Below, piece by piece: positions 29,093 through 35,800 of a stretch of DNA of 53,751 nt (position 1 is the first letter of the stretch; the number at the start of each line of letters is the position of its first letter). The stretch lies in the IMG/VR virus record IMGVR_UViG_3300046512_000360, positions 1 to 53,751 of that record. One strand, given 5' to 3'. The DNA comes from a virus. The notes under the pieces were generated by a model that did no database searches, was not told the origin of the DNA, and worked only from the letters and a program-made list of their open reading frames with translations. The position numbers and the translations under genes are program-made.

Positions 29093-29130
29093 GGCGGGCG
29101 GCATCACGCCGCCCGCCATCCCTCTATTTT
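29093..29130 (+). terminator. Hairpin after the capsid gene
   Basis: Perfect 10-bp stem GGCGGGCGGC / GCCGCCCGCC (29093-29102 and 29108-29117) with the loop ATCAC, followed by a short T-rich tail (CTCTATTTT). It lies 9 bp after the capsid stop and could end part of the transcripts or protect the 3' end of the abundant capsid mRNA. Confidence 0.75.
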
Positions 29131-29142
29131 CCGGAGGACAGC

Positions 29143-29415
29143 ATGCGCGAACTCATGGCCACGAAGTCGTTTCCTTACGGCACCCGCCGCCTGAAATCGG
29201 GCGACCTGTTCACGGCACGCACGACTGCCGATGCCCGTGCCCTGATCGCCCTGCGCAAGGCCGCGCCGGCCGTGCCGGCCACAGAAGACGAGCCAGCCAA
29301 GACAAGCGTCGAGCAACTGCGCGACGACTATATAAAAGCGTTCGGCAAGAAGCCCTACATGGGATGGGATGCCGCCGCTCTCGCGGCCAAGATCGCGGAA
29401 ACCAAGGCAGGCTGA
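29143..29415 (+). CDS. Small head-region protein (90 aa)
   Basis: A 90-aa protein with a GGAGG ribosome site. MATKSFPYGTRRLKSGDLFTARTTADARALIAL at the start, then a linker, then a SAP/HeH-like C-terminus (SVEQLRDDYIKAFGKKPYMGWDAAALAAKI). Resembles the phage protein layout of an N-terminal strand motif with a Rho-N/HeH-like helix pair, found between capsid and portal. Role unknown. Shares a similar N-terminus with the 63-aa protein at 33719. Confidence 0.65.
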   Translation: MRELMATKSFPYGTRRLKSGDLFTARTTADARALIALRKAAPAVPATEDEPAKTSVEQLRDDYIKAFGKKPYMGWDAAALAAKIAETKAG

Positions 29416-30773
29416 TGCGCCTGTTCGGGTTCGATATCTCGCGCTCCGGCCGATCCCTATCCGCGCCGGCTCAAGGTGGCGGCTGGATGCGCATCCTCGA
29501 GTCCTCCACGGGCGCCTGGCAGCAGAACGTCGAGGTCAATCAGACTGCCGTGCTCGCCTACCATGCGGTGTTCGCCTGCATGACGTTGATCGCCAGCGAC
29601 GTCGCCAAGCTGCGCGTGAAGCTCGTCGAGCTTTCGGACGGTGTGTGGGTGGAAACCGCCAACGCGGCCTATTCGCCCGTGTTGCGCAAGCCGAACCGTT
29701 TTCAGACGCGGAACCAGTTCTGGGAGAACTGGGTCCTTTCCAAGTTGTCGAACGGCAACACATACGCCTTGAAGGAGCGGGATGGCCGCGGCGTCGTCAA
29801 AGCCCTCTACATTCTGGACCCTTCGCGAGTGGAGCCGCTCGTTTCCGAGGACGGGCAGGTCTATTATCGGCTGTCCACCGACCACCTTTCCGGCATTGCC
29901 GAGGCCGACATAACAGTCCCAGCGAGCGAGATCATTCACGATCGCTTCAATTGCCTATTCCACCCCCTTGTGGGTCTGTCGCCAATCTACGCCAGCGGGC
30001 TTGCGGCGACGCAGGGTCTGCAAATCCAGAATACCAGCACCAAGTTCTTCGGCAACGGTTCGAAGCCAGGCGGCCTGCTGGTCGCTCCCGGCAAGATCGA
30101 TCAGGGAAATGCCGATCGTCTGAAGGAATACTGGGACAAGAATTTCAGCGGCGAGAACACCGGTAAGGTCGCCGTCCTGGGCGATGGACTGAAGTACGAA
30201 GCCATGGCGGTCAACGCCAACGACGCCCAGCTGATCGAGCAACTTAAATGGACGTCCGAGGTAGTGTGCTCAACGTTTCACGTTCCGCCCTACAAGATCG
30301 GCGTCGGCGCCCTGCCCAGCTACAACAACGTGCAGGCTCTCAACGTTGAATATTATAGCCAGTGCCTGCAATCTCTCATCGAGGCGATCGAGACGTGCTT
30401 GGATGAAGGTCTGGGTACTGGCGAGAAGTTGGGCACCGAGTTCGACATCGACAACCTCCTGCGCATGGACGGCGTGACGCAGATGCAGGTCCTGAAGGAG
30501 GCGGCCGGCATCCTCAAGGTCGACGAAATGCGCGCCAAGCTGGACAAAAAGCCCACCGAGGGCGGCGATGCGGTCTATCTCCAGCAACAGAATTACAGCC
30601 TTGCGGCGCTCGCCAAACGCGATGCGCAGCCCGACCCATTCGGCCAGGCGGCTAGTGAGCCACAGGCCGACCCTACGCCGCCGGCGAATGACAATCAGGC
30701 GCAGGTCGAGGCGCTCGCTTTGAGCGCCGAGATTCGCAGAGCGCTGCGCGATAAAAGGGCTGCTGATGCTTGA
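29415..30773 (+). CDS. Portal protein
   Basis: A 452-aa HK97-type portal protein. It starts at 29415 (TGATG overlap). Features: VNQTAVLAYHAVFACMTLIASDVAKL near residue 40, the wing FQTRNQFWENWVLSKLSNGNTYAL, IHDRFNCLFHPLVGLSPIYASGLAA, then the FHVPPYKIGVG segment and NNVQALNVEYYSQCLQSLIEAIE near 310-330. It forms the twelve-subunit entry ring of the head. In this phage it follows the capsid gene instead of preceding it. Confidence 0.95.
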   Translation: MRLFGFDISRSGRSLSAPAQGGGWMRILESSTGAWQQNVEVNQTAVLAYHAVFACMTLIASDVAKLRVKLVELSDGVWVETANAAYSPVLRKPNRFQTRNQFWENWVLSKLSNGNTYALKERDGRGVVKALYILDPSRVEPLVSEDGQVYYRLSTDHLSGIAEADITVPASEIIHDRFNCLFHPLVGLSPIYASGLAATQGLQIQNTSTKFFGNGSKPGGLLVAPGKIDQGNADRLKEYWDKNFSGENTGKVAVLGDGLKYEAMAVNANDAQLIEQLKWTSEVVCSTFHVPPYKIGVGALPSYNNVQALNVEYYSQCLQSLIEAIETCLDEGLGTGEKLGTEFDIDNLLRMDGVTQMQVLKEAAGILKVDEMRAKLDKKPTEGGDAVYLQQQNYSLAALAKRDAQPDPFGQAASEPQADPTPPANDNQAQVEALALSAEIRRALRDKRAADA

Positions 30774-31908
30774 TATGGCGGTGTTGGCGGGAGAGATCGC
30801 CGCGATCGTATCCGAAGAGGTCGAGCGGGCCGTTTCGCCGTTGCTTGCCCGGATTGCAACGCTCGAAGGGCTTGACCCCATGGAGCGGGCCATGCCTGCG
30901 CTGACATCGCTGGTGAAGGAACAGGTTGCCAATATGGCGCCTCGTTTCGATGCCGCGCAGGCGAAGCAGCTGGTGGATGACGCAGTTGCCGCCCTGCCGC
31001 CTGCGAAGGATGGCGAAAGCGTCGATCCGGAGCAGGTCCGGGCCATGGTCGACGACGCGGTTGCCGCCCTGCCCGTCCCCAAGGACGGCGAGAGCGTCGA
31101 TCCGGAGGCAGTGCGAGCCATGGTCGAAGAGGCCGTCGCCGCCTTGCCCCCTGCGCAGGATGGCGAGAGCATCGACCCTGAGGCTGTCCGGTCGATGGTC
31201 GCCGAGCACGTAGATGTGGCTGTCGCCGCCCTGCCCGTCCCCAAGGACGGCGAGAGCGTCGATCCCGAGCAGGTCCGCGCCATGGTCGACGATGCGGTTG
31301 CCGCCCTGCCCGCCCCCAAGGATGGCGAGAGCGTCGACATTGAGCAGGTCCGATCCATGGTCACAGACCAAGTCGAGCGCGCCGTGGCTGCCCTGCCCGC
31401 GCCCAAGGACGGGGAGAATGCCGACATGGATGCGGCATTCGTCCGTATCGGTGAGGAGGTCGCTCGGGCGGTCGCCGCTCTACCTGTTGCCAAGGACGGG
31501 AATGACGGCGCCGGCATTGCCGACCTCCTCATCGATCGTGATGGCGCGTTGATTGCGACCTTCACGGATGGGCGGACCAAGAACCTTGGCCCCGTCGTCG
31601 GAACAGACGGCAAGCCCGGGGAGACGTTCGAACTCGACGACTTCGACATCGTGCCGCTCGACGATGGTCGCACGTTCAAGTTCTGCTTCACCCGCGGCGC
31701 GGCCATGCACTCGTTCGAATTCGCCTTCCCCGTCATTCTCGACCGCGGCGTCTATGTCGCCGAACGACAGTACGTGGAGGGCGACGCCGTGACCTGGGGT
31801 GGCTCCATCTGGATTGCCCAGCGCGCTACCGACACCAAGCCGGATAGCCCCGAGAGCGGCTGGCGCCTGGCGGTAAAGCGCGGCCGCGACGGGAAGGATG
31901 CTCGATGA
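30766..31908 (+). CDS. Repeat-rich putative head-fibre protein with CBM-like domain
   Basis: A 380-aa protein. After a 65-residue helical N-terminus come seven tandem repeats of 25-29 residues with the core AVAALPxPKDGESVDPEQVR (about residues 70-250). Then a beta-rich part with TDGRTKNLGPVVGTDGKPG, and a C-terminal carbohydrate-binding-like module VYVAERQYVEGDAVTWGGSIWIAQRATDTKPDSPESGW (chitin-binding CBM5/12 layout). It lies between portal and head-tail connector, so a fibre or decoration on the head is a likely role; it might bind host glycans. Confidence 0.7.
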   Translation: MLDMAVLAGEIAAIVSEEVERAVSPLLARIATLEGLDPMERAMPALTSLVKEQVANMAPRFDAAQAKQLVDDAVAALPPAKDGESVDPEQVRAMVDDAVAALPVPKDGESVDPEAVRAMVEEAVAALPPAQDGESIDPEAVRSMVAEHVDVAVAALPVPKDGESVDPEQVRAMVDDAVAALPAPKDGESVDIEQVRSMVTDQVERAVAALPAPKDGENADMDAAFVRIGEEVARAVAALPVAKDGNDGAGIADLLIDRDGALIATFTDGRTKNLGPVVGTDGKPGETFELDDFDIVPLDDGRTFKFCFTRGAAMHSFEFAFPVILDRGVYVAERQYVEGDAVTWGGSIWIAQRATDTKPDSPESGWRLAVKRGRDGKDAR

Positions 31909-32396
31909 GCGTCGACGTCGACCAGGTGCGCGCATTCCTGCGCTACGATGGAGCGGACAACGACGAAGCCCTCACCATCATGCTTGGCGCGGCCGTAAGT
32001 TGGGTGGAGCGCCACACCGGCATCCTTATGACGGCGCGGGAAGTCTTTCAGGAGAATGCTCTCGGCCCGCCCTCCAGTCTCAGGTGGGGGCCATACCATG
32101 CGGGTACGCTCAGCATCGAATACCTCGACGCGAGCCTTTCCCCCGTCACGTTCACCGGCTTCGTTGCCCTGCCTTCCGGGAGGGTCTTTCCCACTGCTTC
32201 GTGGCCGCGCTCCCTCGCTATCACCCTGACCTACACCGCTGGAGTCATAGATCCCGCGGACGTTCCCGAATCGATGATCCACGCCGTTTGCGTTTACTGC
32301 TCCCTTGGAGACCAGACCCGCGGCGAAATCTCCGAAGCCGGGTGGACGACGCTTCGCAACGTGCTTGGCGATCTCTGGCGCCCGGTGGTCTCCTGA
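31905..32396 (+). CDS. Head-tail connector protein (gp6-like)
   Basis: A 163-aa protein of the phage gp6-like head-tail connector family: MSVDVDQVRAFLRYDGADNDEALTIMLGAAVSWVERHTG is typical, and ITLTYTAGVIDPADVPESMIHAVCVYCS is its second conserved part. It forms a ring under the portal. Overlaps the repeat protein by 4 bp. Confidence 0.9.
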   Translation: MSVDVDQVRAFLRYDGADNDEALTIMLGAAVSWVERHTGILMTAREVFQENALGPPSSLRWGPYHAGTLSIEYLDASLSPVTFTGFVALPSGRVFPTASWPRSLAITLTYTAGVIDPADVPESMIHAVCVYCSLGDQTRGEISEAGWTTLRNVLGDLWRPVVS

Positions 32397-32752
32397 TGGC
32401 GAGCTTGATCACCCCCGGAAAGCTGGATCGAAGGATCACCGTCGAGCGACGAACCGCAACCAAGGACCCGATTTACGGCACGTCTCAGGCAGCATGGGAG
32501 CCGGTGGCAACGGTGTGGGCTCAGGTGACCGATGTGCTGCCAAGCAAAGCCGAAGGCGTCGAAGGAGAAATCGCCCTTCAGCGCCGCCCGGCCCGCATCC
32601 GAACCCGGTATCGCGACGACCTGACGGCGGACATGCGCATCATCTACCAGGGCCGGACGATGGAAATCGTAGGTGGTCCGGCCGAGCTGGGACGCAAAGA
32701 AGGACTTGAATTCGTCGTCGAGGAAATCTCAACCCAGGGGGATGCACCATGA
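32396..32752 (+). CDS. Head closure / head-tail adaptor protein
   Basis: A 118-aa protein of the phage head closure family: PGKLDRRITVERRTATKDPIYG, then AAWEPVATVWAQVTDVLPSKAEGVEGEIALQRRPARIRTRYR, and the late MEIVGGPAELGRKEGLEFVVEEI. Start at 32396, stop/start overlap with both neighbours. It would act as a plug/adaptor between connector and tail. Confidence 0.9.
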   Translation: MASLITPGKLDRRITVERRTATKDPIYGTSQAAWEPVATVWAQVTDVLPSKAEGVEGEIALQRRPARIRTRYRDDLTADMRIIYQGRTMEIVGGPAELGRKEGLEFVVEEISTQGDAP

Positions 32753-33315
32753 GCCGAAATTTCCCTGTTACCGGCGGCAAGCAGATCGCCGCGACCCTCA
32801 CTGCACTGGGTAAGCGGATCGAAACCCAGGCGATCCGGTCGGGACTGGTCGCTGCTGCCAATCCTCCGCTCGAGGAAGCGCGCCGCGGCGCCGCCGATTG
32901 GTCCGCGCGCGTGGCCGCCGCGATCACGAAAGGATCATCGCGCAAGAACGAGGATGGCACCTATTCGATCCGGATCTACGTCGATGAGCGCAAGCCCGAT
33001 GGGTATCTGGGCTACTTCGGCGAATACGGCGTCGCGCCCCACCTCATCGCGCGAACCGGCGCGGGTGAAGGCCGTGTCGCCGTTCGCAAGGCCAGTGAGG
33101 GCAAGGGCAAGATCACGTCCCGCCCGATGAAGATTGGCGACCGGTTCGTGTCGGGCATCGTCCATCACCCTGGGCACGCGGCACATCCGTTCATGCGGGT
33201 GGCGCTCGATGTCCGGGCCGAAGATGCAATCAAGGCCTTTCGCGACAAGATCGTGGCGGTGGTCGAGGGCAAGACCGGCTACAATCTCGACGCCGGCATG
33301 GACGACGCGGCCTGA
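32749..33315 (+). CDS. Neck/tail protein (HK97 gp10-like)
   Basis: A 188-aa protein of the HK97-gp10 family. The N-terminus (VTGGKQIAATLTALGKRIETQAIRSGLVAAANPPLEEARRGAA) and the conserved FGEYGVAPHLIARTGAGEG and HPGHAAHPFMRVALD fit; it takes part in head-tail joining or tail completion. Overlaps both neighbours. Confidence 0.88.
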   Translation: MSRNFPVTGGKQIAATLTALGKRIETQAIRSGLVAAANPPLEEARRGAADWSARVAAAITKGSSRKNEDGTYSIRIYVDERKPDGYLGYFGEYGVAPHLIARTGAGEGRVAVRKASEGKGKITSRPMKIGDRFVSGIVHHPGHAAHPFMRVALDVRAEDAIKAFRDKIVAVVEGKTGYNLDAGMDDAA

Positions 33316-33722
33316 TGGACGGTGTAGCGGCCGTCCGCGCGGCTTTGCTCGATCACCCGGATATGATCGATGCGGTGCCGGGGGATCGCATCGTCGCCGG
33401 CGACCTGCCCGAGGGCACGACGCTAAACGCGATCTCACTCGAAAGCGTGTCCAAGGTCGATCGCAACATCGCGGCGCCAGGCGGGATGCGGCACGTGCGT
33501 GAGCGCGTGCAACTGACCGTTCATGCCCGCAACTACGTCGAGCAAAAAGCCGTCATGCGTGCCGTCCGGCGCGCGGCGCCAGACCAGATCGATATTGAGG
33601 TCCCAGGCATCGAAGCCGTGACCATCCACACGCAGCCGAGTGGACCGGATTTCCGCATCCCAGGAGCTTCGATCTGGTGCGGCGTGCAGGACTTCCTCGT
33701 CACCTATCTGGAGCCACGATGA
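33315..33722 (+). CDS. Tail terminator-like protein (DUF3168-like)
   Basis: A 135-aa protein with the layout of the tail terminator/gp17-like family: MDGVAAVRAALLDHPDMIDAVPGDRIVAGDLPEG at the start, ERVQLTVHARNYVEQKAVMRAVRRA in the middle, and a final TYLEPR strand (usually DY). It would end the tail tube. Assignment rests on context and layout. Confidence 0.75.
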   Translation: MDGVAAVRAALLDHPDMIDAVPGDRIVAGDLPEGTTLNAISLESVSKVDRNIAAPGGMRHVRERVQLTVHARNYVEQKAVMRAVRRAAPDQIDIEVPGIEAVTIHTQPSGPDFRIPGASIWCGVQDFLVTYLEPR

Positions 33723-33910
33723 TGATCGACACGATCGCCAAGCGCCGCACGACGCTGAACGGCAAGACCTACGAGAAGGGCGACACGGCGACGATGCCGC
33801 TGGCGCAGTTCGAGTCCCTCGAGCCGATCGCCCGCTTCGCACGCAAACGCGCGCCCAAGCCAACGCCGATCGTCCCTGCTGACACCAAGCCGGCCGATAC
33901 GGCCGACTGA
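33719..33910 (+). CDS. Small tail-region protein (63 aa)
   Basis: MMIDTIAKRRTTLNGKTYEKGDTATMPLAQFESL followed by a basic, proline-rich tail. A short KGD strand motif and the start overlap (ATGATG with TGA) support translation. N-terminus similar in kind to the 90-aa head protein at 29143 (GDLFTA / GDTATM). Function unknown. Confidence 0.6.
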   Translation: MMIDTIAKRRTTLNGKTYEKGDTATMPLAQFESLEPIARFARKRAPKPTPIVPADTKPADTAD

Positions 33911-33942
33911 TCCCCAGATTGCCGTCCCCGGCGATACCCACC

Positions 33943-33963
33943 CCCGGCGCTGGCCGGGCTTTT
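33943..33963 (+). terminator. Hairpin before the tail tube gene
   Basis: Stem CCCGGC / GCCGGG (33943-33948, 33953-33958) with the loop GCTG, followed by CTTTT. It lies 18 bp before the tail-tube start and would lower transcription into or mark the start of the tail tube unit. Confidence 0.7.
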
Positions 33964-33980
33964 CCTGATGGAGAATTCAG

Positions 33981-34454
33981 ATGACGGTCTTTACTTCGGC
34001 CGGGACGAAGCTGCTTATCGTGAAGGCAGCCCCGGCAACCTATGACGATGCCGGCTATACCACGCTCAAGGCCACCGCCACCGCGATCGGCGAAGTCAGC
34101 GACTTGGGCGACATCCCGGCTCGTGTCTACGACATCGTCAGTTGGCGCAACATCGCCAGTCGCGGCGAAAGCAAGGCCAAGGGAGGCTACACGCTGGGCA
34201 CCCAGACGATCACCGTGGGCATCGATCCCGACGACGCGGGCCAGCTGCTGGTCGACACCGCGACGCTCGACGACGATCCCTGGTCGGTCATCATCGCCCA
34301 CCCGCGCCTGGGCGACATTTGCGCCCGAGCGCTCGTGATGGGCGGCACCCGTAGCTACGGCGACGTGAACACCGTCGCCACCCGCCAGATCACCCTCGAA
34401 TACACCATCGTCTCCGACGAGGAGGACGGCCTGGTGGTGATCGCGCCGGACTGA
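33981..34454 (+). CDS. Tail tube protein (major tail protein)
   Basis: A 157-aa protein that fits phage tail tube subunits: a beta-rich core MTVFTSAGTKLLIVKAAPATYDDAGY, IGEVSDLGDIPARVYDIVSWRNI, SKAKGGYTLGTQTITVGIDPDDAGQLL and a final YTIVSDEEDGLVVIAP. It is followed by a terminator-like hairpin and the tail chaperones, the standard order. Confidence 0.85.
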   Translation: MTVFTSAGTKLLIVKAAPATYDDAGYTTLKATATAIGEVSDLGDIPARVYDIVSWRNIASRGESKAKGGYTLGTQTITVGIDPDDAGQLLVDTATLDDDPWSVIIAHPRLGDICARALVMGGTRSYGDVNTVATRQITLEYTIVSDEEDGLVVIAPD

Positions 34455-34482
34455 TCCGGCCGCCACGGTCCCTGAGCTTCAA

Positions 34483-34502
34483 CCCGCTCCGGCGGGATTT
34501 TT
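34483..34502 (+). terminator. Terminator after the tail tube gene
   Basis: Stem CCCGC / GCGGG (34483-34487, 34492-34496), loop TCCG, followed by ATTTTT (34497-34502). Strong rho-independent shape. With the hairpin at 33943 it brackets the tail tube gene. Confidence 0.8.
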
Positions 34503-34561
34503 CATGTCCCCGTCCCGCGTCAGGGCGCGGGCGGGGCACCCCTTCCCTGAAAGGCATCAAG

Positions 34562-35011
34562 ATGGCCCTCAAGATCACCAATTATCGCGTTGCCGACGTG
34601 AGCGACCTGCCCGTGAAGAATGCGGACGGCTCGCCGTTGCGCGATCCCGACACCGGCGTCGTCATCACCGCGACCGTGTTCGGCCCCGGCACCAAAATCT
34701 GGCAGGTTGCCGACGCGACCAAGCGCCGGAAGGCGATCAAGCGGTCGCGCGAGGCGAACGGCAAGTTCGAGGCAGCGCTGGACAACGAGGACGAGGACAC
34801 CGTCGAATTCCTCTGTGCCATCACGAAACGGTTCAACGGGTTGGAGTACCCGGGCGTGGAGGGCGAGCGCGAAATCGTGCGGGCGGTCTACAACGATCCG
34901 CTCCTCGGCTTCATCCGTGCCAACATGGATACGGATACCCATAACTGGGAAAATTTTATGAAGGCATCGCAGTCGCTCTCGACCTCTGGGTCCGACAGCT
35001 CGCCTGGCTGA
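34562..35011 (+). CDS. Tail assembly chaperone (G-type)
   Basis: A 149-aa chaperone that binds the tape measure protein, the first of the two overlapping chaperone frames in lambda-like phages. Core: KNADGSPLRDPDTGVVITATVFGPGTKIWQ, then EFLCAITKRFNGLEYPGVEGEREIVRAVYNDPLLGFI. It carries a slippery heptamer (AAATTTT at 34951-34957), where part of the ribosomes change frame. Confidence 0.85.
   Translation: MALKITNYRVADVSDLPVKNADGSPLRDPDTGVVITATVFGPGTKIWQVADATKRRKAIKRSREANGKFEAALDNEDEDTVEFLCAITKRFNGLEYPGVEGEREIVRAVYNDPLLGFIRANMDTDTHNWENFMKASQSLSTSGSDSSPG
34951..34957 (+). other. -1 programmed frameshift site AAATTTT
   Basis: In the zero frame it reads A AAT TTT, the X XXY YYZ pattern for a -1 slip. 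The new frame then reads TAT GAA GGC (YEGIAVALDLWVRQLAWL), a typical start of the T part. A TAA in the -1 frame just upstream (34942) explains why the second frame cannot be read alone. Confidence 0.85.
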
Positions 35012-35415
35012 ACACCGCGCCCGATGTCGAGCACACCGGCAAGGTCAAGCGACCCGATCCGGTGACACGCCTCGAGGCGATGAAGGCGAAGAAGGAGGAG
35101 CCGGTGTTGCCAGTCAACCCGGCTCCCTACCTCACAGACTGGCTATTCGAGATCGGCCCCAGCGCGCCGGCCGGCATGTCGGATGCTCCGATCGATTTTC
35201 GGCACATGGCGGCGTGGACGGGCCTGATGGGCGTGGACCTTACGCCTTGGGAAGCACGAACGCTGCGCCGGCTATCTCGGGCCTATGTCAATCAGCGTGA
35301 TGATGCGCGAAAGCTCGCATGCATCGAACCTAGAATGAAGGTCGATCAAGAATTGGCCCAGAGGCGGGTCGACGATCAGTTTGCCAATATGGTTAGAGCA
35401 CTGAAGAAGACTTAA
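34957..35415 (+). CDS. Tail assembly chaperone, T extension (via -1 frameshift)
   Basis: The 152-aa extension fused to the first 132 residues of the chaperone at 34562, giving a GT protein of about 284 aa. It begins YEGIAVALDLWVRQLAWLNT, has a loop with VKRPDPVTRLEAMKAKKEEPVLPVNPA and ends WEARTLRRLSRAYVNQRDDARKL. The first possible in-frame start codon (GTG at 35062) would lose the conserved front, so it needs the frameshift. Confidence 0.85.
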   Translation, partial: YEGIAVALDLWVRQLAWLNTAPDVEHTGKVKRPDPVTRLEAMKAKKEEPVLPVNPAPYLTDWLFEIGPSAPAGMSDAPIDFRHMAAWTGLMGVDLTPWEARTLRRLSRAYVNQRDDARKLACIEPRMKVDQELAQRRVDDQFANMVRALKKT

Positions 35416-35426
35416 GCTGGCACAGT

Positions 35427-35723
35427 TCAGCTCTCGTCCTTTTCATCCCTAAAGCGCTTCATCAAACGTCGGCGTTCTTCGTCCTGATGATCTCGAACCA
35501 TACCCGGAATTAAAAACAGGTCGATAATGAGCCACACGAAACCCACGACGATCAGATATGATAGGATTTGCAAGATCGCCGTGATCGGACGCCCCAAGTA
35601 CAATCGATGAGCGCTGATTATTCCACCAAACAACCAAAATACATAAGCTAACCCGGCGCTCTTGCCGGCATTGGTAACCTTCTGCTCGATCAGAAGTAAT
35701 TCACTAGTCGTCAGTTGTACCAT
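35427..35723 (-). CDS. Antisense TM2-domain membrane protein
   Basis: A 98-aa minus-strand gene between the chaperones and the tape measure. The start at 35723 has AAGGGG 6-8 nt upstream; a TTG at 35774 is also open. The protein has the TM2 pattern: GLAYVFWLFGGIISAHRLYLGR, then TAILQILSYLIVVGFVWLIIDLFLIPGMV, with two membrane helices and a charged C-terminus (DHQDEERRRLMKRFRDEKDES). G+C is clearly lower than its neighbours. Likely an acquired gene expressed from its own promoter; a superinfection exclusion role is possible, but only inferred. Confidence 0.8.
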   Translation of the reverse strand: MVQLTTSELLLIEQKVTNAGKSAGLAYVFWLFGGIISAHRLYLGRPITAILQILSYLIVVGFVWLIIDLFLIPGMVRDHQDEERRRLMKRFRDEKDES

Positions 35724-35800
35724 CACCAGCCCCCTTGGACTGCGTGAGGTACAAGGACTCGCTGATCTTTTCAACGGCGCATTATGTGAGGTGAAGGACT

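Noticed and set aside
30270-31736. A 488-codon minus-strand Ser/Ala-rich frame opposite portal and repeat protein
   Set aside because: The apparent repeats are the complement of the sense repeats; no ribosome site.
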